From positions 1 through 64,000 of the forward strand of contig JBGMEA010000020.1 of NCBI GenBank assembly GCA_041447245.1: DNA of 64,000 nt, in the 5' to 3' direction. Origin of the DNA: JBGMEA01 sp041447245 (GTDB lineage Bacteria > Bacillota > Clostridia > Eubacteriales > Anaerofustaceae). The notes under the pieces are model-generated. The model ran no database searches. It saw nothing but the letters and a program-made list of their open reading frames with translations, and was not told the DNA's origin. Within the stretch, counting starts at the first letter, position 1. Each line of letters opens with the position of its first letter. This document shows positions 7,231 to 15,920 of this stretch, piece by piece. Both the position numbers and the translations under genes were made by a program.

Positions 7231-7667
7231 AGATTGCGATCGGAGCCGATCATGGCGGATACGAATTGAAACAGCATATTATAGATGTCTTTACGCAAAG
7301 AGGGTATGAATTTGTGGATTTCGGGACGAATTCGCCCGAGAGCGTGGATTATCCGGATTATGCGTTCCGCGTCGGGAAAAGTGTGACCGGAGGAGAGTGC
7401 GGATGCGGAATCTTAATCTGCTCGACGGGAATCGGCATGTCGATTGCCGCCAACAAAGTAACCGGAATCCGAGCGGCTCACTGTACGGATTCCTACACGG
7501 CAAAAATGTCGAGACATCACAATAATGCCAATGTGCTGGCGATGGGGGCAAAGATAACGGGAGTCGCAATTGCGGAAGAGATCGTCGCGGCATTTTTGAG
7601 CGAAGGCTTTGACGGAGACCGACATGAAAGACGGGTTGAAAAAATAAATAATTATAAAAATTCATAA
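7227..7667 (+). CDS. rpiB: Ribose-5-phosphate isomerase B
   Basis: A 146-residue RpiB/LacAB-family isomerase that interconverts ribose 5-phosphate and ribulose 5-phosphate. The N-terminus is IAIGADHGGYELKQHI, and the active-site loop is ICSTGIGMSIAANK with the catalytic Cys. CTDSYTAKMSRHHNNANVL and the C-terminal HERRVEKI are also typical. The ATG overlaps the ywlE stop (ATGA) with AAGGAGGA upstream, so the two are coupled. Isomerisation of another sugar phosphate cannot be excluded. Confidence 0.93.
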   Translation: MKIAIGADHGGYELKQHIIDVFTQRGYEFVDFGTNSPESVDYPDYAFRVGKSVTGGECGCGILICSTGIGMSIAANKVTGIRAAHCTDSYTAKMSRHHNNANVLAMGAKITGVAIAEEIVAAFLSEGFDGDRHERRVEKINNYKNS

Positions 7668-7711
7668 CGATCCGACACAATACGACGATAATTAAGGAGA
7701 ACATGAGAATT

Positions 7712-8341
7712 ATGAGCAATGTAATGATTTTTGATCATCCTCTGATTCAACACAAAATCGGAATCATTCGCGACGAAAATACAACGCATAAGTTGTTTCG
7801 CGAACTGGTCAGTGAAATCGCAATGTTGATGGCATATGAAGTGACGCGCGATCTTCCGATGACGGAAGTGGAGATCAACACTCCGATTTGCAAAACAACG
7901 GTGAGACGTCTGCAGGATGATAAGATCAGCATTGTCCCCATTTTGCGTGCAGGGCTCGGAATGGTGGATGGGATGCTCAATCTGCTTCCGAATGCAAAAG
8001 TCGGACATATCGGTCTGTATCGGGATCACGAGACACTCCAACCGGTTCCGTACTATTGCAAATTGCCGGAAGAGATCAGCACCAACACAGTGATTGTTCT
8101 TGATCCGATGCTGGCTACCGGAGGAAGCGGAATTGCTGCAATCAACTTTCTGAAAGAAAAAGGAGCTAAATCAATAAAATTTATGTGTCTGATTGCTTCC
8201 GAGATGGGAATATCAAAAATGAAGCAGGCGCATCCCGATGTGGATATTTATGCTGCGGCTTTCGATGAAAAGATGAATGATAAGATGTATATTGTTCCGG
8301 GCCTCGGCGATGCGGGAGACCGATTGTTCGGAACAAAGTAA
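7712..8341 (+). CDS. upp: Uracil phosphoribosyltransferase
   Basis: A 209-residue UPRTase that salvages uracil to UMP with PRPP. It begins MSNVMIFDHPLIQHKIG, as in the family, and has PILRAGLGMVDG and the PRPP loop VLDPMLATGGS. An in-frame ATG at 7703 is an alternative start: AAGGAG at 7694-7699 lies 3 nt from that ATG and 12 nt from this one, so neither spacing is ideal. I chose 7712 by family length. It lies between rpiB and the dCMP deaminase, upstream of the ATPase operon. Confidence 0.95.
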   Translation: MSNVMIFDHPLIQHKIGIIRDENTTHKLFRELVSEIAMLMAYEVTRDLPMTEVEINTPICKTTVRRLQDDKISIVPILRAGLGMVDGMLNLLPNAKVGHIGLYRDHETLQPVPYYCKLPEEISTNTVIVLDPMLATGGSGIAAINFLKEKGAKSIKFMCLIASEMGISKMKQAHPDVDIYAAAFDEKMNDKMYIVPGLGDAGDRLFGTK

Positions 8342-8382
8342 CACGTTTTAGAATACTGAAAAAAAAGGGAAGAGGCGCTGAG

Positions 8383-8826
8383 ATGAGACCGGAATGGGAT
8401 AAGTATTTTATGGATCTTTTGGAAGTGATCAAGACCAGATCAACCTGCATGAGAAGGCAGGTTGCTGCGATTATTGTCAAAGACAAACAGATAATATCTA
8501 CCGGATACAACGGTGCACCGAAAGGTATTTTTCATTGTGATCAGGTGGGATGCTTACGGGAAAAACTGGGGATCCCTTCCGGTGAAAAACATGAGCTTTG
8601 CCGTGGAATTCATGCGGAACAAAACGCAATTATCCAGGCATCCATGCATGGGGTCAGCATTGAGGGGACCGAGATTTACATTACACATTCTCCCTGTGTG
8701 CTGTGCAGCAAAATGCTGATTAACGCAGGGGTCAAGAAGATAACATTCAAGGGAGACTATCCGGATAAGTTGGCTCTTGATCTGCTTGCCGAAGCCGGTG
8801 TGGAAGTCGTTCGATATTGCGAATGA
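8383..8826 (+). CDS. comEB: Deoxycytidylate (dCMP) deaminase
   Basis: A 147-residue zinc deaminase that converts dCMP to dUMP for dTTP supply. The zinc and proton-shuttle motifs are GIHAEQNAI (His-Ala-Glu) and HSPCVLCSKM (Pro-Cys-x-x-Cys). The segment TRSTCMRRQVAAIIVKD near the N-terminus is typical of ComEB-like enzymes. It follows upp by 41 nt. GAAGAGGCG precedes the ATG. No clear terminator follows. Confidence 0.93.
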   Translation: MRPEWDKYFMDLLEVIKTRSTCMRRQVAAIIVKDKQIISTGYNGAPKGIFHCDQVGCLREKLGIPSGEKHELCRGIHAEQNAIIQASMHGVSIEGTEIYITHSPCVLCSKMLINAGVKKITFKGDYPDKLALDLLAEAGVEVVRYCE

Positions 8827-9004
8827 CAGAAATCGATACGGGGAATACAAAAAAATTTTTTGAGGATAAGACATCTTATTCGATTCCGGACTTTGCCATT
8901 TTGATTAAACTTTATTTTATTAAATTGTTAATGCTAATCATTACAATTAATTAAGTTTTGCATTATTTTTTGCATAAAATCTACTTTCAAATCTAATAAT
9001 TCTG
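8827..9004. other. A/T-rich intergenic region before the ATPase operon
   Basis: Very A/T-rich sequence with short palindromes (CAAAAAAATTTTTTG near 8848, ATAAGA-CA-TCTTAT near 8866) but no GC-rich terminator and no reading frame that looks coding. Confidence 0.5.
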
Positions 9005-9033
9005 TTGAATGTTGAAGGAATATATTGTACAAT
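9005..9033 (+). promoter_or_regulatory. ntp (V-ATPase) operon promoter
   Basis: TTGAAT (9005-9010), 17-bp spacer, TACAAT (9028-9033). The start site would be near 9040, giving a leader of about 220 nt before the first gene. The leader is A/T-rich, and I could not assign it to a known riboswitch class. Confidence 0.7.
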
Positions 9034-9261
9034 GAACCTAATTTTGGTTGAAGCCTTTCTTCCGAAAGAAACATCATTATGTAATAACGATACAAAAACT
9101 TCAGTTTATACTTCTAACAAGCTTAAGTCTATTATTTTTTGTTCTTTTCTTTTCAATCCCGAATTCATTGCGAAAACGACGTAAGTGGTTTCTGATTTTC
9201 TTTTGTCAACGTTTACATCCATGATGTTGAATAATAATAAATTAAGATGGTGGTGATGAAG

Positions 9262-9570
9262 ATGGCACAAGACATGATCCAGGCTGTCCGCCAGGCAGAA
9301 TTAAGTGCCGAGCAAATTGAAAAGTCGGCTGCGAGCGAAAGCGAAGTGATTATGAAAAAAGCGCAGATGCAGGCTGAACAGGTCGTTGCATCAATGACGG
9401 AAGATGCCAGGAAACAAGCAGAAAGCGCGCTTTCAGATGCAAAAGCACAAGGCGAAGCGATGATGAAAGATGCGCTGGAAGGCGTGGACAAAGAAATCGC
9501 TGTGCTGCAGCAAAATGCAAAAGCCAATGAGGAAAAAGCGGTTAAAGCAATTTTAGCCGAATTGATTTAA
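9262..9570 (+). CDS. ntpF: V-type ATPase peripheral stalk subunit (G/H, NtpF-like)
   Basis: A 102-residue, almost wholly helical, Ala/Glu/Lys/Gln-rich protein that fits the G/H subunit of the V/A-ATPase peripheral stalk, which pairs with subunit E as a coiled coil. The start was set at MAQDMIQAV because GGTGGTG lies 6 nt before it; two upstream in-frame ATGs overlap that site. First gene of the operon, as ntpF is in Enterococcus hirae. Sequence conservation of this subunit is low, so the call rests on position, size and composition. Confidence 0.8.
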   Translation: MAQDMIQAVRQAELSAEQIEKSAASESEVIMKKAQMQAEQVVASMTEDARKQAESALSDAKAQGEAMMKDALEGVDKEIAVLQQNAKANEEKAVKAILAELI

Positions 9571-9620
9571 AACGATCTGCGTCTGTTCAGACATGTAAAG
9601 GTTTAAATCGAGTATTACTT

Positions 9621-9650
9621 TTGCAGTTACCTAACAATTGAGAATAATAT
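9621..9650 (+). promoter_or_regulatory. Possible internal promoter before ntpI
   Basis: TTGCAG (9621-9626), 18-bp spacer, TAATAT (9645-9650) in the 101-nt gap between ntpF and ntpI, the longest gap in the operon. The match is moderate only. Confidence 0.3.
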
Positions 9651-9671
9651 TCAGAAAAGGAGGTATTGTTT

Positions 9672-11687
9672 ATGGCAGTATTGCAGATGCAACGCATCAG
9701 TATTTGCGGACTGAAGAAAGATCGTAAAGCGATTTTGGAAACCATACAGAGATTCGGAACCATCGAAATCAGCGATGTTCTGACCGAAGACAGTGTGTTT
9801 CAAAAAACCGATACGACTTCATCGCAGTCGGTATTCGAGAAGAGTGCAGCTACGGCTCAACAGGCGTTGGACTTACTGGAAGACTATGCTCCGGAAGAAA
9901 AGTCGATGTTTTCCTCATTGGAAGGCAAAGAACGTATTTCTGTCAGCCGTTATTACACACTTTGCAACGATTGCGACAATGTGATGAAACATGCGTATGA
10001 CATCGTGGCTTTATCGAAAGAAATTTCGGAAGATAAAGCAGGGATCATCAAGCTGCAGGCTCAGATAGAGGCATTGACGCCTTGGCTTGATCTGGATGTT
10101 CCTCTTGATTTCAAAGGAACAAAATCGACTGCTGCATTTATCGGAACATTCCCTTATCCCGCGACGCTGGAAGAAATTTATGCAAAGCTGGCGGAAGCTG
10201 CGCCGCAGGCGGGCCCGGTTGATGTGGAAATTATCAGTTCTAATAAAGATCAGACCTGTGTGTTTATTTTGTGCAGACGTGCCGACATAGCAGCTTACGA
10301 AGATGCTCTGCGCGCAAATCTGTTTGCGCGATCATCGATCGTCGGCAAATCAACGGCCGCAGAAATGAAAAGCGCATTGGAAGATCAGCTCGCGGAACTG
10401 GACGGAAAAATCAAAACAGCCGAAACGAAAATTTCGACGTTTGCGGAACACCGAAATGATCTGAAATTTATGTATGACTATTACAACATCCGTGCGGAAA
10501 AGTATGGCGTGATCGGTCATCTGTTGCAGTCAAAACGCACATTTGCAATGACGGGGTATATCCCTGAAATTTACATTGCGCAGTTGGAGCACCGTCTGGA
10601 AAAATATGATGTTGCAATCGAATACGAAAAACCGGCAGAAAACGAAGAAGTGCCGGTAATGCTCAAAAACAATAAATTCGCAGAACCTGTCGAAGACGTT
10701 CTGGAATCATACGGATTGCCGGGAAAGGGCGAAATTGACCCGACTCCGATTATGGCAATCTTTTACTATGTTTTATTCGGGATGATGCTTTCGGATGCTG
10801 CTTATGGCTTCATTGTGTCATTGGTGACGGGACTGTTGCTCCTGAAATTCAGGAACATGGAAACCGGCATGAACCGATTTTTGAAAGTATTCTTCTACTG
10901 CGGTTTGTCCACAATGTTCTGGGGCATTATGTTCAGCAGTTATTTCGGAAACGCAGTGGATGTGATTGCTTCCGTGTTCTTCGGAAAAACGGCCGCGATC
11001 CCGCCTGTGTGGTTTGCACCGCTTGAGGATCCGATGCGACTGCTTCTCTTCACGATGGAAGTCGGAGTAGTTCATTTGTTCACTGGGCTGGCGCTTCAAA
11101 TGTATCAGCTGATCAAACAGAAACGATACATGGATGCAATCTATGATGTCGCATTCTGGTATTTTCTACTGATCGGGTTGATTTTCCTGCTTCTCCCGAC
11201 CGACATCTTCAGAGGAATATCGCAATCGACTGCGGTATATCCTGCATGGATATCCAGCGCGGGAAGTATTCTCGCTGCCGTCGGGGCTCTCGGAATCATT
11301 CTGACCGGAGGACGGGAATCCAAAAATTGGTTTAAACGGATTCTGAAAGGTCTGTATGCGCTGTACAATGTGACAGGATATTTGAGCGATGTATTGTCGT
11401 ATTCCAGACTGCTTGCTTTGGGGCTTGCAACCGGCGTTATTGCGACGGTTGTCAACCAGATGGGAAGTATGAACGGAAATTCCATTCCGGGTATTATCAT
11501 ATTTGTCATCGTGTTTATTCTCGGACATATCCTCAACATGGCGATTAACCTTTTGGGCGCATATGTACACTCAAATCGTTTGGAGTATGTAGAATTTTTC
11601 GGTAAATTTTACGAAGGCGGCGGTAAAAAATTCCAACCGTTCGCTATTAAATCCAAGTTTTATCATATTAAGGAGGAAACAAAATAA
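9672..11687 (+). CDS. ntpI: V-type ATPase subunit I (a-type stator)
   Basis: A 671-residue membrane stator subunit of the Vo sector, which carries the ion half-channels beside the K ring. The N-terminal ~350 residues are soluble and partly coiled-coil. From about PTPIMAIFYYVLFGMMLSD onward there are seven or eight membrane helices. AAAGGAGGT lies 7 nt before the ATG; a TTG two codons upstream is a poorer start. The stop overlaps the ntpK ATG by one base (TAATG). Confidence 0.95.
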   Translation: MAVLQMQRISICGLKKDRKAILETIQRFGTIEISDVLTEDSVFQKTDTTSSQSVFEKSAATAQQALDLLEDYAPEEKSMFSSLEGKERISVSRYYTLCNDCDNVMKHAYDIVALSKEISEDKAGIIKLQAQIEALTPWLDLDVPLDFKGTKSTAAFIGTFPYPATLEEIYAKLAEAAPQAGPVDVEIISSNKDQTCVFILCRRADIAAYEDALRANLFARSSIVGKSTAAEMKSALEDQLAELDGKIKTAETKISTFAEHRNDLKFMYDYYNIRAEKYGVIGHLLQSKRTFAMTGYIPEIYIAQLEHRLEKYDVAIEYEKPAENEEVPVMLKNNKFAEPVEDVLESYGLPGKGEIDPTPIMAIFYYVLFGMMLSDAAYGFIVSLVTGLLLLKFRNMETGMNRFLKVFFYCGLSTMFWGIMFSSYFGNAVDVIASVFFGKTAAIPPVWFAPLEDPMRLLLFTMEVGVVHLFTGLALQMYQLIKQKRYMDAIYDVAFWYFLLIGLIFLLLPTDIFRGISQSTAVYPAWISSAGSILAAVGALGIILTGGRESKNWFKRILKGLYALYNVTGYLSDVLSYSRLLALGLATGVIATVVNQMGSMNGNSIPGIIIFVIVFILGHILNMAINLLGAYVHSNRLEYVEFFGKFYEGGGKKFQPFAIKSKFYHIKEETK

Positions 11688-12166
11688 TGGATAATTTCGG
11701 TATTGTATTGGCATTACTCGGTGCTGCATTGTCAGCACTCTGCGCAGGCGCTGGTTCTGCAAAAGCTGTAGGTTTGGCCGGTCAGGCAGCTGCAGGCGTT
11801 GTTACGGAAGATCCTTCCAAATTTGCTAAAGTTCTGATTCTTCAGCTGCTTCCTGGTACACAGGGTATCTATGGACTGCTGATCGCATTTATTGCTCTTT
11901 CCAATGTTGGAATTCTCGGCGGACAGGCTGCTGACCTTACGGTTGCTCAGGGTCTGATGTATCTTGCCGCATGCCTGCCGATGGCAATCGTAGGCTATAT
12001 TTCCGCTGTATCACAGGCAAAAACCAGTGTATCTGCTATCGGTATCGTTGCAAAAAGACCGGAACAGTTCGGTAAAGCAATGCTCTTCCCTGCAATGGTT
12101 GAAACATACGCAATCCTTGCTCTGTTGATTTCCATTCTTGCAATCTCGGGCATTCAAATTGGTTAA
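11687..12166 (+). CDS. ntpK: V-type ATPase rotor subunit K (proteolipid)
   Basis: A 159-residue four-helix proteolipid forming the membrane rotor ring. It is a fused double hairpin with the ion-carrying Glu139 in the fourth helix (MVETYA). The residues that bind sodium in Enterococcus hirae NtpK are all present: Leu55, Thr58, Gln59 and Tyr62 in LLPGTQGIY, Gln110 in AVSQAK, and Glu139. The first hairpin lacks a carboxylate, as expected for a V-type c subunit. I infer sodium rather than proton transport. AAGGAGG precedes the ATG. Confidence 0.96.
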   Translation: MDNFGIVLALLGAALSALCAGAGSAKAVGLAGQAAAGVVTEDPSKFAKVLILQLLPGTQGIYGLLIAFIALSNVGILGGQAADLTVAQGLMYLAACLPMAIVGYISAVSQAKTSVSAIGIVAKRPEQFGKAMLFPAMVETYAILALLISILAISGIQIG

Positions 12167-12218
12167 TTTGTCGGCGGAGAAAATTCTGCATACCAAATTG
12201 ATTTAGGAGAGCATAGCT

Positions 12219-12809
12219 ATGACAGGATTAGAAAAAATGTTATTAGAAATAGAAGATGAGGCGAAAGCATCCGCACAGAGTGCCGTAAAGGTTGCCCAAC
12301 AGGATGCGGATTTGATCATCGAAAAGGCAAAAGTGCAAGGGAACGAAGAAAGCATCGCTATATCCAAACAGTCAGAAGCTGATGTTTCCGATTATTTGTC
12401 CCGTGCAAAATCTGCCGCTGCTTTGCAGAAACGCAAGTATATTTTGAATGCGAAACAAGAGCTGATCAATCAAGTGATTGAAAAAGCTCAGCAGTCAATC
12501 AAAGAACTCCCCGAAAAAGAATATTTCGGTATGATTCTGAAAATGATCGAAAAACATGCCTTGGCTCAGGATGGTGAAATCGTATTTTCCCCGAGTGATC
12601 TGAAACGTCTTCCTTCCGATTTTGAAGCGCAGATCAATCAAGCGGTTGCCAAAAAGAATGCCAAGCTGACGATTTCAAAACAGACTCAGAACATTGACGG
12701 GGGATTTGTGCTGATCTATGGCGGTGTGGAAGAAAACTGTTCGATCAGTGCGCTGTTTGATGCTGCGCGTGAAATTCTGCAGGACAAGGTGCATGAAATA
12801 TTGTTTTAA
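12219..12809 (+). CDS. ntpE: V-type ATPase subunit E
   Basis: A 196-residue peripheral stalk subunit. The N-terminal half (about 1-100) is a long charged helix that pairs with the G/H subunit. The C-terminal half is globular, with QNIDGGFVLIYGGVEENCS, typical of the family domain that contacts the catalytic head. AGGAGA precedes the ATG. It lies in the usual ntp order between K and C. Confidence 0.92.
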   Translation: MTGLEKMLLEIEDEAKASAQSAVKVAQQDADLIIEKAKVQGNEESIAISKQSEADVSDYLSRAKSAAALQKRKYILNAKQELINQVIEKAQQSIKELPEKEYFGMILKMIEKHALAQDGEIVFSPSDLKRLPSDFEAQINQAVAKKNAKLTISKQTQNIDGGFVLIYGGVEENCSISALFDAAREILQDKVHEILF

Positions 12810-12842
12810 TACAGCGCATATCGCGAAAAGGAGGTCAATGAC

Positions 12843-13814
12843 ATGCCTGAAAATCTATACACTTATGCGGTAGCGCGTATTCGTTCAAAAGAACTTTCTC
12901 TGCTGAACAGCCAGTTCCTGGAACAGCTTTTGGCTGCGAAATCGTACGATGAAGCCATTCAGCTTCTGACCGACAAAGGTTGGGGCAATTTGGAAGGAAG
13001 TACGAGCGGCGAAGCAATCTTGGCTGCGGAGCGGGAAAAAACGTGGAAACTGATCGAAGAGCTGGTGGACGATATGTCTGCGTTTGATGTATTCCTTTAT
13101 GCGACGGACTATCATAATCTGAAGGCTGCGATCAAAATTGTCTGTACAGATGCCAAAATCGAACAAGTATTTTTACAAGACGGAACGATTGATCCGGAAC
13201 TGATATTAAAAGCAATCAGAGAACGTGAATTTACGCTGTTGCCCGAACATATGAGGGCGGCTGCGGAAGAAGCGTTTGATACGTTACTGCACACGCGTGA
13301 CGGGCAGCTTTGCGATATCATTATCGATAAAGCCGCTTTGGATGCGATTTATGCTGCAGGACAGGCAAGTGACTCTCAGTTAATAAAGGATTATGCCGAA
13401 TTGACGGTGGCAACGGCGGACATTAAAACGGCTGTTCGCTGTCAAAAAACGAACAAGGCGCTTGATTTTATCAAACGTGCTTTGGCTGAATGTGCCACAT
13501 TGAATGTCGAATCATTGGCGGTTGCCGCTGCCAGCGGATTTGATGCGATTTGTGAATATCTTGTTTCAACGCCTTATGAAGGCGCCGTGCAGGCATTGCG
13601 GGAATCCGCATCCGCGTTTGAACGATGGTGCGATAACCTGATAATGGCAAAAATACGCGAGCAGATCTATAACCCGTTCACGATCGGGCCGCTTGCCGCG
13701 TATATACTGGCCCGTGAAAATGAGATTAAGACAGTCCGTATTATTCTGTCCGGCAAGTTGAACAATTTGTCGCCGGAATCGATACGAGAAAGGCTAAGGG
13801 ATATGTATGTATAA
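12843..13814 (+). CDS. ntpC: V-type ATPase subunit C (d-type central connector)
   Basis: A 323-residue soluble, all-helical protein, matching subunit C/d that caps the K ring and receives the central stalk. Family features are the N-terminal YAVARIRSKELSLL, the segment TDYHNLKAAIKI, and the C-terminal PFTIGPLAAYILARENEIKTVRII. AAAGGAGGT lies upstream. Its last 8 nt overlap the start of the F subunit gene. Confidence 0.94.
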   Translation: MPENLYTYAVARIRSKELSLLNSQFLEQLLAAKSYDEAIQLLTDKGWGNLEGSTSGEAILAAEREKTWKLIEELVDDMSAFDVFLYATDYHNLKAAIKIVCTDAKIEQVFLQDGTIDPELILKAIREREFTLLPEHMRAAAEEAFDTLLHTRDGQLCDIIIDKAALDAIYAAGQASDSQLIKDYAELTVATADIKTAVRCQKTNKALDFIKRALAECATLNVESLAVAAASGFDAICEYLVSTPYEGAVQALRESASAFERWCDNLIMAKIREQIYNPFTIGPLAAYILARENEIKTVRIILSGKLNNLSPESIRERLRDMYV

Positions 13815-14130
13815 GATTGCTGTAATGGGCGATTATGACAGCATTTACGGATTCGCCGCACTCGGATTGGAAATTTTTCCCGTCACGGATGCAACCGAAG
13901 CCGGAAAACTGATCAGAAAGCTGTCTGAAGGACAATATGCGGTCATTTATATTACCGAGGCTTTGGCTGCTGTCGCATCTCATGAGTTGGAAAAGTATAA
14001 GACAGAGATTTTGCCTGCCATCATTCCGATCCCCGGAGCAACTGGCAATACCGGACTGGGTATCGCGAATGTAAAAAAATTCGTCGAACAGGCAGTCGGT
14101 TCTGACATAATCTTTAACAATGAAAACTAA
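13807..14130 (+). CDS. ntpG: V-type ATPase subunit F (NtpG)
   Basis: A 107-residue central-stalk subunit. It opens YKIAVMGDYDSIYGFAALG, the family N-terminus, with a Rossmann-like fold expected, and IIPIPGATGNTGLGI is the conserved loop before the C-terminal helix. It overlaps ntpC by 8 nt and is probably coupled to it. It precedes the catalytic A subunit by 20 nt. Confidence 0.93.
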   Translation: MYKIAVMGDYDSIYGFAALGLEIFPVTDATEAGKLIRKLSEGQYAVIYITEALAAVASHELEKYKTEILPAIIPIPGATGNTGLGIANVKKFVEQAVGSDIIFNNEN

Positions 14131-14150
14131 AAAAGTAGGTGATAAATAAA

Positions 14151-15920
14151 ATGAGCAAAGGCATCATAAAAAAAGTTGCCGGACCGTTGGTAATTGCCGA
14201 AGGAATGAGAGATGCGAACATGTTCGACGTCGTGCGTGTTAGTAATCAGCGTCTGATCGGAGAAATTATCGAAATCCACGGAGACAAGGCTTCGATTCAG
14301 GTGTATGAAGAAACCTCCGGACTCGGTCCCGGCGAACCCGTTGAATCCATGGGCGTGCCGATGAGCGTTGAACTCGGCCCCGGGCTGATCAGCAGTATCT
14401 ATGACGGAATTCAGCGTCCGCTCGATGCGATTATGGAAAAATCGGGAAACAACCTCGACCGCGGGGTTGAAGTTCCTTCCCTGAAACGTGAAGTAAAATG
14501 GCATTTCGTTCCGACTGTTTCCGTGGGAGACGCGGTAACAGGCGGAGATATCATCGGAACCGTGCAGGAAACGGTCATTGTCAATCATAAAATCATGGTA
14601 CCGAACGGTGTGTCGGGTACCATTAAATCGATCAAAGAAGGGGATTATACCATCGAAGAAACCGTGATGGTAATCGCAACACCCGACGGAGATCAGGAAG
14701 TCACCATGATGCAGAGATGGCCCGTGCGTATGGGTCGCCCGTATAAAGAAAAACTTTCCCCGACTATGCCGCTTGTAACCGGACAGCGTGTTATCGACAC
14801 CTTGTTCCCGATCGCAAAAGGCGGGGTTGCGGCTGTTCCTGGTCCGTTCGGAAGCGGAAAGACCGTAGTGCAGCATCAGCTGGCAAAATGGGCGGAAGCG
14901 GATATCGTGGTTTACATCGGCTGCGGCGAACGCGGAAACGAAATGACGGACGTTTTGAACGAGTTCCCCGAACTCAAAGACCCGAAAACAGGATACTCTT
15001 TGATGGAACGTACCGTATTGATTGCAAATACATCGGATATGCCGGTTGCGGCGCGTGAAGCGTCCATCTATACCGGTATTACGATTGCCGAATATTTCAG
15101 AGATATGGGTTATTCCGTAGCTCTGATGGCAGACTCGACATCCCGTTGGGCGGAAGCACTTCGAGAAATGTCCGGACGTCTGGAAGAAATGCCTGGTGAA
15201 GAAGGGTATCCTGCTTACCTCGGTTCGAGACTGGCTCAGTTCTACGAACGTGCAGGTCGCGTGATTTCTCTCGGAACAAACGGCAGAGAAGGCGCGTTGT
15301 CCGTTATCGGAGCGGTTTCTCCTCCGGGCGGCGATATTTCCGAACCGGTATCGCAGGCGACCCTGCGTATCGTAAAGGTGTTCTGGAGTTTGGACTCCGC
15401 ACTTGCCTACAAACGTCACTTCCCGGCAATTAACTGGTTAACCAGTTACTCGCTGTATGAAGACAACATGGCTGTGTGGTTCAACACGAATGTCGAAAAA
15501 GACTGGATGAGCCTCAGAGCACGCATTATGCATCTGCTGAGCGATGAATCCGAACTGGAAGAAATCGTGAAACTGGTCGGGATGGATGCACTGTCTGCAC
15601 CTGACCGATTGAAACTGGAAGCAGCTCGATCCATTCGTGAAGACTTCCTGCATCAGGATGCATTCCATGAAGTGGATACCTATACTTCCCTCGAAAAACA
15701 GCACACCATGATGAACCTTGTTCTTGCATATTACGATATGGCAGTGGAAGCACTCGGCAAAGGTGCTTCGATCGACGGACTCGTCAAACTTCCTGTTCGT
15801 GAACAGATCGGTCGTTTCAAATATATTGCTGCCGATAAAGTCCCTGCGGAATACGAAGCGATCATTAAGGAACTGAATGAAGAAATCGATCAATTATTAA
15901 TCGTGAAGGAGGACTTCTGA
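14151..15920 (+). CDS. ntpA: V-type ATPase catalytic subunit A
   Basis: A 589-residue catalytic subunit of the V1 head. The P-loop GPFGSGKT is at 231-238, followed by the family stretch YIGCGERGNEMTDVL. Residues ~110-190 carry the V/A-type insertion absent from F-type beta subunits. SPPGGDISEPV follows in the C-terminal half. The start was set at MSKGIIKKV with TAGGTG 9 nt upstream. The stop overlaps the B subunit ATG (TGATG). The enzyme can run as an ion pump or an ATP synthase; direction is not visible. Confidence 0.97.
   Translation: MSKGIIKKVAGPLVIAEGMRDANMFDVVRVSNQRLIGEIIEIHGDKASIQVYEETSGLGPGEPVESMGVPMSVELGPGLISSIYDGIQRPLDAIMEKSGNNLDRGVEVPSLKREVKWHFVPTVSVGDAVTGGDIIGTVQETVIVNHKIMVPNGVSGTIKSIKEGDYTIEETVMVIATPDGDQEVTMMQRWPVRMGRPYKEKLSPTMPLVTGQRVIDTLFPIAKGGVAAVPGPFGSGKTVVQHQLAKWAEADIVVYIGCGERGNEMTDVLNEFPELKDPKTGYSLMERTVLIANTSDMPVAAREASIYTGITIAEYFRDMGYSVALMADSTSRWAEALREMSGRLEEMPGEEGYPAYLGSRLAQFYERAGRVISLGTNGREGALSVIGAVSPPGGDISEPVSQATLRIVKVFWSLDSALAYKRHFPAINWLTSYSLYEDNMAVWFNTNVEKDWMSLRARIMHLLSDESELEEIVKLVGMDALSAPDRLKLEAARSIREDFLHQDAFHEVDTYTSLEKQHTMMNLVLAYYDMAVEALGKGASIDGLVKLPVREQIGRFKYIAADKVPAEYEAIIKELNEEIDQLLIVKEDF

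Noticed and set aside
8827..9261. Riboswitch before the V-ATPase operon
   Set aside because: No known aptamer motif or anti-terminator/terminator pair is visible; only the promoter and a long leader are supported.
9213..9527. Ser/Ala/Cys-rich minus-strand frame opposite ntpF
   Set aside because: Low-complexity reverse image of an Ala/Glu/Lys-rich coiled-coil gene; it runs through the ribosome binding site of the operon.
14127..15419. 430-codon minus-strand frame opposite ntpA
   Set aside because: Shadow of the catalytic subunit gene; composition rich in Arg/His/Phe and no start signal.
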